Assembly: GCA_900552125.1 (NCBI GenBank)
Contig: URYK01000055.1
Coordinates: 1 to 16,840 of the forward strand
Length of the DNA stretch: 16,840 bases
From: an uncultured Solobacterium sp.
GTDB taxonomy: Bacteria; Bacillota_I; Bacilli_A; Erysipelotrichales; Erysipelotrichaceae
Direction of reading: 5' to 3'
Shown: positions 7,339-13,556 of the stretch, one piece after another
Numbering within the stretch: position 1 is the first letter of the stretch
How the letters are laid out: the number at the start of each line of letters is the position of its first letter
Translations under genes and position numbers: made by a program
The notes under the pieces: model-generated
The model's database searches: none
Seen by the model: the letters and a program-made list of their open reading frames with translations, nothing else
What the model was told of the DNA's origin: nothing

Positions 7339-8481
7339 ATATATTCTTGGCACACGTGCTGAAATCCAGCAAAGTGTTTCATTATTAATCGTATGAGCAA
7401 GACGGCTGATTTCATCCACGGTAATTACCTGATCTTGATCTCTGCCAATCAATGTAGCGACATCACCTTCACAGACATGATCGATTTCACTCACATCAAT
7501 CATCATCTGATCCATACAGATATTACCGATAATCGGCGCTTTTTTTCCATGAAGAAGTACATATGCCCCTTTATTTGATACGATTCTTGGATAGCCATCA
7601 GCATATCCAACAGATAATGTTGCGACTTTTCTTTTTTCTTTTGCTTTATAGTGACGACCATAACTAACAGTTACTCCTGCCTCTATTTCCTTTACTAAAG
7701 ATACATTGGCTTTCCATTCCATGATAGGTTTAAAATCCGGATTGGTTCGAATTCCAATCTGATCATCACTGGTAACACCCATCCACAATAAACCTGGACG
7801 AACATAATCATAAGCTAAGTCTGGATAATTTAATATTCCATAACTATTTTGAAGATGCGTTGTCCCTGGATTAATTCCACATTCTTTTAAATCAGAAAGA
7901 ACACGATCAAATAGTTCTTTCTGATGTTGCGTAAAACGAATATTCTCTTCATCTAACACATCACTGACACTAAAATGTGAAAAAATACCACAGACATCAA
8001 TCGCTTGTAAACGATAAACTTCTTTAACATCTTCAATACGATATATATGATCCTGACATTGAATACCAATACGAGACATACCCGTATCTATTTTCACATG
8101 TGCTTTCACAATAACATTATTTTCCTTACAATAAAAATCTAACTTCTTGGCATAATCCAAAGATACAAGTGTCTGAATCAGATTCTTTTCATGAAGATAA
8201 TGAAAATGAACTGGCGGTGTGTATCCTAAGATAAGAATAGGACTAGTAATACCATGATCACGTAGTCTTATTCCTTCATCAACACTGCTGACACCAAAGA
8301 AATCAATACCTAAGCGTTCAAGTTCTTTTGAACATTCAACATCTCCATGTCCATATCCATTGGCCTTTACTATAGCCATAATTTTACTAGTAGAAGGAAT
8401 TAATTTTTGTACTTCCTTCACATTATGAGAAATCTTGGATAAATCAATTTCTACCCAAGAACGTGTATTGCTTGTTAGCAC
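7333..8481 (-). CDS. PLP-dependent racemase, alanine-racemase fold, probable serine racemase
   Basis: This is a fold-type III amino-acid racemase making a D-amino acid for peptidoglycan. I prefer the GTG start at 8481 (382 residues) because AAGGTGG lies five bases before it. A longer form from GTG at 8490 has its start inside that site. In the longer numbering (385), the PLP lysine is Lys42 in VKANGYGHG, the catalytic Tyr is Tyr277 in VSYGRHY, VKIDTGMSR is at 132-140, and ICMDQ at 324-328. The striking feature is Asn370 in TINNETLC. Alanine racemases have Tyr there (TINYE, Tyr354 of the Geobacillus enzyme), and as I recall VanT serine racemases have Asn (Asn696 of VanTG). That argues for L-Ser/D-Ser activity, perhaps with alanine too. 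It sits between the ligase gene (gap 17 bases) and a VanT-like membrane protein. Family certain; substrate inferred. Confidence 0.9.
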   Translation of the reverse strand: MLTSNTRSWVEIDLSKISHNVKEVQKLIPSTSKIMAIVKANGYGHGDVECSKELERLGIDFFGVSSVDEGIRLRDHGITSPILILGYTPPVHFHYLHEKNLIQTLVSLDYAKKLDFYCKENNVIVKAHVKIDTGMSRIGIQCQDHIYRIEDVKEVYRLQAIDVCGIFSHFSVSDVLDEENIRFTQHQKELFDRVLSDLKECGINPGTTHLQNSYGILNYPDLAYDYVRPGLLWMGVTSDDQIGIRTNPDFKPIMEWKANVSLVKEIEAGVTVSYGRHYKAKEKRKVATLSVGYADGYPRIVSNKGAYVLLHGKKAPIIGNICMDQMMIDVSEIDHVCEGDVATLIGRDQDQVITVDEISRLAHTINNETLCWISARVPRIYK

Positions 8482-8498
8482 AGTTTCCACCTTCTTTT

Positions 8499-9560
8499 TT
8501 ATTCCATTGCCAAATCAACTAAACGATCAATTAGCTCTGGGAATGCAATACCTGCTTCTTTCATCATCGTAGGATAACGAGAAGTATCCGTAAATCCTGG
8601 AATTGTATTCACTTCATTCATAATGATTTTCTGATCTTTTGTCACAAACATATCCACACGAGTAAGTCCTTTGCAATTCATTGCACGATAAGCTTTTTTA
8701 GCCATAGCACGAGCTGTCTCAAACAATTCTGAAGATATACGGGCTGGACAATAAATATGAGAATCAACCATTTCATATTTACCTTCATAATCAAAGAATG
8801 GTGCAGAAGTTTCAATTTCATCTACACTTCCCGCAAATAGTTCTTTATTTCCCATAACAGCACAGCCGATTTCAAAACCTTCAATTGTTGTCTCTAAAAT
8901 AACTTTTCCTTTACCATCGTGATAGAAAGCATCTTTCATTGCGTCTTCAAAACCTTCAAAAGACTCCATTTTATGAATACCAAAACTGCTTCCTGCATTC
9001 GCTGGTTTAATGAAAATAGGCAGTCCTAATTCTTCTTTTGCTTTTTCATAAACAGCACGATAATCTAAATCATCGCTTTCATAAATACACTGATAAGGAG
9101 CACAAGGAATACCCGCATGTTCCATAACAATATGTGCCATTTCTTTATCCATGCAGATTGCACTGCTCATATGACCACATCCAACATAAGGAATACCACT
9201 TAATTCAAATAATCCTTGAATTGTACCATCTTCTCCATTTTTTCCATGTAAAATAGGGAAAATACAATCAACAGATACTTGCGTAAAGCTGCCATCTTCC
9301 TTTAATTTTAAGATTCCTTTCATTCCTTCACTACAAGAAAGTACACATGGTGTACAATTTTCTTTCCACCAGGTATCATGTTCAATGCCATCTACATCAC
9401 CTTCATATAGATACCATTTTCCATCTTCTGTAATCCCGATATATGTTAAATCATAACGATCTTTATTGATCTTATGAATCAGACTTCCTGCTGAATGTAA
9501 TGAAACAGGATATTCACTTGATTTACCACCAAAAATAACTGCTAATTTTATTTTTTCCAT
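8499..9560 (-). CDS. D-Ala-D-X ligase of the VanG/VanC-like type, probable D-Ala-D-Ser ligase
   Basis: This is a cytoplasmic ATP-grasp ligase joining D-Ala to a second D-amino acid for the peptidoglycan stem, 353 residues. The family motifs are present: VIFGGKSSEYPVS (8-20), LHGKNGEDGT (104-113), FIKPANAGSSFG (183-194) and NEVNTIPGFT (315-324). The body resembles VanG more than housekeeping Ddl in the WYLYEG region, in VDEIE...FFDYEGKY and in SRYPTMMK. Asp247, Phe256 and Arg328 align, at a constant offset of four, with VanG Asp243, Phe252 and Arg324, which have been linked to D-Ser recognition. Housekeeping Ddl usually has FYDY and SLVP at the last two sites. The alignment is from memory. GAGGAG lies six bases before the ATG. 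It is between murF (gap 11) and the racemase. It could still accept D-Ala. Confidence 0.93.
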   Translation of the reverse strand: MEKIKLAVIFGGKSSEYPVSLHSAGSLIHKINKDRYDLTYIGITEDGKWYLYEGDVDGIEHDTWWKENCTPCVLSCSEGMKGILKLKEDGSFTQVSVDCIFPILHGKNGEDGTIQGLFELSGIPYVGCGHMSSAICMDKEMAHIVMEHAGIPCAPYQCIYESDDLDYRAVYEKAKEELGLPIFIKPANAGSSFGIHKMESFEGFEDAMKDAFYHDGKGKVILETTIEGFEIGCAVMGNKELFAGSVDEIETSAPFFDYEGKYEMVDSHIYCPARISSELFETARAMAKKAYRAMNCKGLTRVDMFVTKDQKIIMNEVNTIPGFTDTSRYPTMMKEAGIAFPELIDRLVDLAME

Positions 9561-9571
9561 AATTAACTCCT

Positions 9572-10945
9572 CTATTCTTTTTCCAAAGCATTCACAAGCT
9601 GATCCAGCTTCATGCCACGACTACCTTTTACTAACACCATACATTTTTTATGCATATATGGTTTTAAATATTTATATAGCTGATCCTGATTGACAAAGTG
9701 ATGAATCTTAATTGATTTAGCATTGTCTCTAACACCTTGAGCTATATAACAAGCCATGTCCCCGATTGTAAGAACTTCTGCTAGATGAAAGCTGCTGATA
9801 TTTTTACCTAATGTATAGTGAATTAGATCACTTGTTTCTCCAAGTTCCAGCATATCACCTAAGACCGCAATTTTATAAGGGATATCAAATTCTTCCATAG
9901 TTTCAACTGCCGCCAAGGCACTTTGCGGATTTGATTTATAAGAGTCATTTAAAATTAAACACTGATCCACTTGAACTAACTCATTACGTAAACCCGTTTT
10001 TTCAATATTCAAAAAACCGGCTTTAATTTCTTCATCACTAACACCTAAGACTTTTGCTGCTATATATGCACTTGCTGCATTCATTGCCTGATGTTTTCCT
10101 ATCATATCCAATTCAAATTCTTCATCTGATATTTTAAAGGATAACTTATCCGTATACTGATGCACATCACTAACCATATAATCACATTTTTCCTTCTGTC
10201 CAAAGGTGCGAATACGAATATGACCTGGAATCTGTTTTTCAATAGCTGCATTCTTTAATAATGCCTGATCTCCATTATATATTAATAAGCCATTCTCTTT
10301 AATACCATCAACAATTTCCATTTTTGCTTTCGCAATATTCTCCATCGTTTTTAGATTCTCTAAATGTGCAGTCCCTACATTTGTAATGATCCCAATATCT
10401 GGACGAACCATTTTAGTTAGGAAAGAAAGTTCACCTAAGTTTTCCATTCCCATTTCCACAACAGCTGCTTCGCATTGATCAGATAAAGATAATAATGTTA
10501 AAGGTACACCAATTTCATTATTAAAATTCCCCAACGTTTTCTGTGTAACATAATGTTTAGATAAAACAGAGGCTAAAATATCCTTCGTACTGGTTTTTCC
10601 ATTACTTCCAGTAATACCAACGATCTTAATATCTAACTGATTTCGATAACTTCTAGCTAGTTCCTGTAAGGCAACCGTTGTATCTTCTACTAAAATCACC
10701 ACAACATCTTGGGGAGGATTTGGTTCTCTGCGTTCCCATAATACAGCCTTAGCTCCATTTTCAATTGCCTGATTTACAAAATCATGACCGTTATTGTTTA
10801 CTCCACGAATCGGTATGTAAAGATTTCCCTCTACTACTTTTCGAGAGTCAATACTAACTCCCTGAATATATTCTTCAATATCTCCATTTTCTATATAATC
10901 CGCATCTAACATACGGATAATCGCATCAACGGATCGGATAATCAT
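9572..10945 (-). CDS. murF: UDP-MurNAc-tripeptide--dipeptide ligase MurF
   Basis: MurF adds the dipeptide made by the ligase to UDP-MurNAc-tripeptide, completing the cytoplasmic precursor. The protein has 457 residues, normal for the family. Motifs in order: N-terminal uridine-binding domain with SIDSRKV (31-37); ATP P-loop GITGSNGKTST (110-120); TLGNFNNEIGVPLT (137-150); TNVGTAHLE (188-196); DSYKSNP (334-340), the DAYNANP-type site; VLGDMLELG (361-369); and KGSRGM (440-445), characteristic of MurF. It heads the operon, and the ligase starts 11 bases later. GAAGGG lies ten bases before the ATG. If the downstream ligase makes D-Ala-D-Ser, this MurF must accept that dipeptide. Confidence 0.95.
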   Translation of the reverse strand: MIIRSVDAIIRMLDADYIENGDIEEYIQGVSIDSRKVVEGNLYIPIRGVNNNGHDFVNQAIENGAKAVLWERREPNPPQDVVVILVEDTTVALQELARSYRNQLDIKIVGITGSNGKTSTKDILASVLSKHYVTQKTLGNFNNEIGVPLTLLSLSDQCEAAVVEMGMENLGELSFLTKMVRPDIGIITNVGTAHLENLKTMENIAKAKMEIVDGIKENGLLIYNGDQALLKNAAIEKQIPGHIRIRTFGQKEKCDYMVSDVHQYTDKLSFKISDEEFELDMIGKHQAMNAASAYIAAKVLGVSDEEIKAGFLNIEKTGLRNELVQVDQCLILNDSYKSNPQSALAAVETMEEFDIPYKIAVLGDMLELGETSDLIHYTLGKNISSFHLAEVLTIGDMACYIAQGVRDNAKSIKIHHFVNQDQLYKYLKPYMHKKCMVLVKGSRGMKLDQLVNALEKE

Positions 10946-11004
10946 ATACGTTCATCCCTTCTATACTAATTTATATCTACAATTTGAACTTGTACACGCT
11001 ACCT

Positions 11005-11013
11005 ATTATATCA
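11005..11013 (-). promoter_or_regulatory. Extended -10 promoter of the murF operon
   Basis: The minus strand reads TGATATAAT, a consensus extended -10. No good -35 is seen at 17 bases (GGTTCA), which extended -10 promoters tolerate. The expected start is near 10998, about 50 bases before murF. A small dyad TACAA-N7-TTGTA (10978-10994) lies at the start of the transcript and might be an operator. No riboswitch or T-box was seen in this short leader. Confidence 0.75.
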
Positions 11014-11061
11014 TAAGCCTTCCTACTTGAACCATGGAAATTTTTAAAATTCTTAAGTGAA

Positions 11062-11103
11062 GAAAAAAAATAAAACAGTGATCCTTTAAAAAAATCACTG
11101 TTT
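11062..11103 (-). terminator. Strong intrinsic terminator after the dipeptidase gene
   Basis: On the minus strand a perfect 10-bp stem AAACAGTGAT/ATCACTGTTT (arms 11094-11103 and 11073-11082) has an 11-base loop and is followed by TATTTTTTTT. It isolates the dipeptidase gene from the murF operon. Confidence 0.92.
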
Positions 11104-11119
11104 ATCCATCTTTATCCTA

Positions 11120-12553
11120 TTAAAGTGCCTGTAGATATGCTTTTAGTAAATTGAATGTCGCATCAAAAGAAGCTAAATCCAAAGCTTCATCTGGAGTATG
11201 GATATCCTGCATCTTAGGACCCATAGTCACAATATCCATATCCTCATTCATTGCTTTAAACACACCGCACTCTAAACCGCCATGAACTGCCATCATCTGC
11301 AATTCTTTGCCTAATACTTCCTGACATACTTTCTGTAAAGTATCTCTCATATTAGATTCTGCACGATAGCTCCAGGAAGGATAACGCGCTTCATGTGTAC
11401 TTTCAAAACCGAAGACATCAGCCAACGTATCAATTTCCATCGCAAAAGTATCCACATAAGATTCCATAGCGCCTCGTAAAGATACATTGATCATAATTTC
11501 ATCATCGCTTGTAGATACTACCCCCACATTACTTGACGCAATACTTAAGCCTTCTATATTCATAGAACGATGACGTAAACCATTTGGAAGTGTAAACAAT
11601 AAGGATAATACCTCTTCACTTTCTTCAACACATAAAACTTCTTTTACTTCACATTCTTTTAATTCTACATGGACAAGTGCATCACTAAATTCTAATTCCT
11701 GTTTAAAGATTTTTTCCATATCCTTCACACATTTTTCTACTGTATCAAAATCTGCATTTGATACAAATGCTGCACTTGCTTCTCTAGGTATCGCATTATC
11801 CTTTAATCCGCCTTGTATCCAGCTTAATGATAGCCCATATTGCTTATGTAACATAAATAATACTCTAGAAAGAAGTTTATTCGCATTTCCTTTTTCCTTA
11901 TCAATTTCTCCGCCAGAATGTCCTCCACTCAAGCCTAAGACATCAATCTGATATCCACTTCCATAAGCCGGAACCAAAAGACGTTCTTTCTTTAATATAA
12001 CATTCATTCCTCCAGCACTTGTTGTACATGTTGCATTTTCACCGCCATCATCAAGATTGATCATACGGTTTGCGGTAAAATATTCCTTTTTCAAAGCCAT
12101 TGCGCCAAATAATCCAACTTCTTCCTGAACTGTAAAGGCACATTCTAATGCTGGATGTTTTGCTTCTTTATCTGCCAGAATCGCAAGTATATAAGCAACC
12201 CCTACTCCATCATCTGCACCAAGTGTTGTGCCTTTTGCTTTTAGAAAGCCATCTTCTATATATAGCTGTAAAGGATCTTTCTCAAAATCAAATTCTGTAT
12301 CCTTATTCTTTTCACACACCATATCTGTATGTGCCTGTAATAAAACTGGCTCATGTCCCTCATAACCACTTGTCGCATCTTTATAGATTACCACATTAAA
12401 CATATCATCCTGAATATAACGCAATCCATGTTCTTTCGCAAAATTCACTAGATAATTGCTGTATGCTTCCTCATGAAAAGAACCATGCGGAATACGTGTC
12501 ATCTCTTCAAAATATTTATGATGTGCTAAATCATGATTTAAAATATATTCCAT
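11120..12553 (-). CDS. pepD: Aminoacyl-histidine dipeptidase (M20C, PepD-like)
   Basis: This is a cytoplasmic two-zinc dipeptidase that cleaves dipeptides such as Xaa-His. The start is set at the ATG at 12551-12553 (477 residues), because a perfect AAGGAGG lies seven bases before it. A longer frame to 12601 would run through the likely promoter. Metal and catalytic motifs: LLQAHTDMV (His75 and Asp77), GADDGVG (about 112-118), and EEVG (Glu144 and Glu145, catalytic base and metal ligand). LDDGGEN follows at about 167-173 with the next metal Asp. LGLSGGHSGGEID and the late HGGLECG are typical of M20C. The gene stands alone, with its own promoter and terminator. Likely housekeeping peptide nutrition. 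Confidence 0.94.
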   Translation of the reverse strand: MEYILNHDLAHHKYFEEMTRIPHGSFHEEAYSNYLVNFAKEHGLRYIQDDMFNVVIYKDATSGYEGHEPVLLQAHTDMVCEKNKDTEFDFEKDPLQLYIEDGFLKAKGTTLGADDGVGVAYILAILADKEAKHPALECAFTVQEEVGLFGAMALKKEYFTANRMINLDDGGENATCTTSAGGMNVILKKERLLVPAYGSGYQIDVLGLSGGHSGGEIDKEKGNANKLLSRVLFMLHKQYGLSLSWIQGGLKDNAIPREASAAFVSNADFDTVEKCVKDMEKIFKQELEFSDALVHVELKECEVKEVLCVEESEEVLSLLFTLPNGLRHRSMNIEGLSIASSNVGVVSTSDDEIMINVSLRGAMESYVDTFAMEIDTLADVFGFESTHEARYPSWSYRAESNMRDTLQKVCQEVLGKELQMMAVHGGLECGVFKAMNEDMDIVTMGPKMQDIHTPDEALDLASFDATFNLLKAYLQAL

Positions 12554-12578
12554 AAAAAAACCTCCTTGTGTTAAAAAC

Positions 12579-12587
12579 ATTGTACCA
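12579..12587 (-). promoter_or_regulatory. Candidate extended -10 promoter of pepD
   Basis: The minus strand reads TGGTACAAT, an extended -10 about 25 bases before the preferred ATG. The -35 is poor. Its position inside the longer reading frame supports the shorter pepD start. Between here and the box at 12661 I see only AT-rich sequence with no gene. Confidence 0.5.
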
Positions 12588-12660
12588 CAGAAAGGTGACA
12601 TACGAACATTAATTACCTCTTTTTTATACTATTATAAATATCCAAACTTCTACACAATAA

Positions 12661-12714
12661 TCACATATTTTCACATATTTTACTTATTTTTTCACTATAT
12701 ATTTTTATTATATT
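12661..12714 (+). promoter_or_regulatory. Promoter and upstream box of the left C-rich small RNA
   Basis: The box TCACATATTTTCAC lies at 12661-12674. The 10-base unit TCACATATTT is repeated in tandem (12661-12670, 12671-12680), with a degenerate copy after it and another TTCAC at 12691. The -10 TATATT is at 12709-12714, exactly 34 bases beyond the box. The same 14-base box, the same spacing and a matching ATTTTT in the -35 position occur at the right-hand small RNA (13494-13547). Ten-base direct repeats ahead of a weak -35 suggest an activator, for example of the OmpR type. That regulator is not identified. Confidence 0.65.
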
Positions 12715-12720
12715 AACTAT

Positions 12721-12838
12721 GGGCAAAGAGATTCTTCGCCTATATAGAAAATAACTCCCCTAATTATTTTCTATACATTCTATCCCCTTAATTATTTATT
12801 GTAGTAGAAAAAAGACGTATCCCTAGCGTCTTTTTTCT
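12721..12838 (+). ncRNA. Left C-rich small RNA (about 118 bases)
   Basis: I see no reading frame here, but a coherent RNA architecture. Hairpin 1 is at 12722-12740. Hairpin 2 has perfect 12-bp arms (12743-12754, 12764-12775) and loop CTCCCCTAA. An unpaired linker carries TCTATCCCCTTAA (12779-12791) directly followed by TTATTTATTG (12792-12801). A 12-bp terminator hairpin (12806-12838) has loop TATCCCTAG. Three single-stranded UCCC/CCCC motifs could pair with purine-rich ribosome-binding sites, as in known C-rich Gram-positive small RNAs. The same elements in the same order are found in the opposite orientation at 13356-13487. The predicted start is seven bases after the -10. It could instead be a longer or read-through transcript. 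I do not recognise the family. Confidence 0.65.
12806..12838 (+). terminator. Terminator of the left small RNA
   Basis: A perfect 12-bp stem AGAAAAAAGACG/CGTCTTTTTTCT has a 9-base loop. The stem is flanked by A on one side and T on the other, so it can act in both directions. Confidence 0.88.
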
Positions 12839-12887
12839 TATATATTTAGTTCCTTCCTGAAAAAAATGTAATTCTCTATGAAAAATC

Positions 12888-12916
12888 TTTACAACCTCAT
12901 AGTTTCATACTATAAT
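12888..12916 (+). promoter_or_regulatory. Sigma-A promoter of a plus-strand small RNA
   Basis: -35 TTTACA (12888-12893), a 17-base spacer and -10 TATAAT (12911-12916) are near consensus and point away from every protein gene nearby. Predicted start near 12923. The 49 bases between this promoter and the preceding terminator hold nothing recognisable. Confidence 0.82.
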
Positions 12917-12922
12917 GAGCGT

Positions 12923-12992
12923 AATGCCGCACATAAAAGAAAGATACCTAGGCAGTATTTTTTGCGGCATGCCACCTAGTGTGGCTTTTTTT
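12923..12992 (+). ncRNA. Third small RNA (about 70 bases), unknown type
   Basis: It is bounded by a near-consensus promoter and a terminator, both on the plus strand, with no reading frame of note. A perfect 7-bp stem ATGCCGC/GCGGCAT (12924-12930, 12964-12970) encloses a 33-base loop that contains the palindrome CCTAGG (12947-12952). A second hairpin is the terminator. The hexamer ACCTAG occurs twice, in the big loop (12946-12951) and across the terminator loop (12974-12979). CTAGGCA could alternatively pair with TGCC/CTAG of the terminator, giving a possible second fold. Its 3' end reaches within five bases of the convergent HxlR-type gene. It has no obvious homology to the C-rich pair. Target unknown. 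Confidence 0.65.
12971..12992 (+). terminator. Terminator of the third small RNA
   Basis: The stem GCCAC/GTGGC with loop CTAGT is followed by seven Ts on the plus strand. It lies just beyond the convergent stop of the HxlR-type gene. Confidence 0.85.
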
Positions 12993-12996
12993 ATAC

Positions 12997-13326
12997 CTAT
13001 ATATCTTTAATACAAAAATCTTGTTTAATGTCTTTGCCAATCTGCTTCATCTTTTTTATACATTTCAATAACATTGCGCCACGATTCGTTAACGCATATT
13101 CAATTACCATTGGCTTTTTATTGACATTTACTATACGAGTAATAACACCCAAGGCAATCAATTCTTGTAACTGATTAATTAGCTCTTGCTTATCTATAGA
13201 AGATACAGCATGCATTAATTCCTTGAATTCTCTCTTCGTTTCCATTTCTGATAAAATCAGAATCTTATATTTATCTTTTATCATATCTATGCATATGAAA
13301 AGTTCATCTTGTTTAAGATTAATCAT
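12997..13326 (-). CDS. HxlR-family winged-helix regulator
   Basis: This is a 109-residue cytoplasmic DNA-binding protein of the HxlR type. The family pattern is visible. IKDKYKILIL (16-25) stands in place of the usual GKWxxxIL, with Tyr20 instead of Trp. The helix-turn-helix REFKELMHAVSSIDKQELINQL follows at 32-53 (family consensus RFxEL...GIxxKxLxxxL). The wing is VITRIVNVNKKPMVIEYALTNRG (61-83). HxlR proteins usually bind as dimers near divergent or self promoters and often sense redox or small electrophiles; the ligand here is unknown. GAGGTGA precedes the ATG. Its leader is the right-hand C-rich small RNA, whose terminator ends 29 bases upstream. There is no room for a separate promoter, so expression should depend on read-through. 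Confidence 0.88.
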   Translation of the reverse strand: MINLKQDELFICIDMIKDKYKILILSEMETKREFKELMHAVSSIDKQELINQLQELIALGVITRIVNVNKKPMVIEYALTNRGAMLLKCIKKMKQIGKDIKQDFCIKDI

Positions 13327-13355
13327 GATCTCACCTCATCTCCATCAAAAAGAGA

Positions 13356-13391
13356 ATAGAAAAAGCCGGTTAAGGGGAATCCGGCTTTTTC
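13356..13391 (-). terminator. Terminator of the right small RNA / attenuator before the HxlR gene
   Basis: A perfect 11-bp stem GAAAAAGCCGG/CCGGCTTTTTC (13381-13391 and 13359-13369) has loop ATTCCCCTTAA on the minus strand. It is T-rich at the 3' side and can act in both directions. The loop repeats the CCCCTTAA motif of the linker. Confidence 0.88.
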
Positions 13392-13487
13392 AATAAATAA
13401 TTATGTTATTTAAGGGGATAGAAAATTGTATGAATTATCATTAGGGAGAATGATGAGTACATACAAGCAAGGATACTTCCTTGCTCG
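13356..13487 (-). ncRNA. Right C-rich small RNA (about 132 bases), homologue of the left one
   Basis: Read on the minus strand, it has the same order of parts as the RNA at 12721-12838. Hairpin 1 has ten pairs with one G-U (13479-13488 and 13463-13472). Hairpin 2 is ATCATT/AATGAT with loop CTCCCT (13437-13454). A linker carries TCTATCCCCTTAA (13410-13422), then a 9-base insertion, then TTATTTATTG (13391-13400). A terminator with a C-rich loop ends it. The G-U pair in hairpin 1 would be an A-C mismatch on the other strand, which supports minus-strand transcription. It may be a free small RNA, a regulated leader of the HxlR gene just downstream, or both. Confidence 0.65.
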
Positions 13488-13493
13488 TGTATT

Positions 13494-13547
13494 AGTATAT
13501 GATATTTATACGGATAAAAAATGTTTTAATTACGTGAAAATATGTGA
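13494..13547 (-). promoter_or_regulatory. Promoter and upstream box of the right C-rich small RNA
   Basis: On the minus strand the box TCACATATTTTCAC (13534-13547) lies 34 bases before -10 TATACT (13494-13499), the same arrangement as the left promoter. Both have ATTTTT where the -35 should be. Here the box is also embedded in a dyad, AATTAC...GTAATT. Predicted start about 13487. The box lies immediately downstream of the ArsR-type gene. Confidence 0.65.
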
Positions 13548-13556
13548 AGTAATTTA

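Noticed and set aside
12554..12601. N-terminal extension of the dipeptidase (16 extra residues)
   Set aside because: It contains the likely promoter, the extra residues have no family match, and a perfect AAGGAGG precedes the internal ATG.
12661..12700. Tandem TCACATATTT units as a CRISPR-like or satellite repeat
   Set aside because: Only two exact 10-base units, without spacers. The copy at the other small-RNA promoter at equal spacing explains them better as a regulator site.
12661..13547. Invertible segment or mobile element bounded by inverted repeats
   Set aside because: The shared pieces are short (10-14 bases), interrupted, and arranged as promoter and RNA elements. There is no recombinase or transposase gene and no target duplication.
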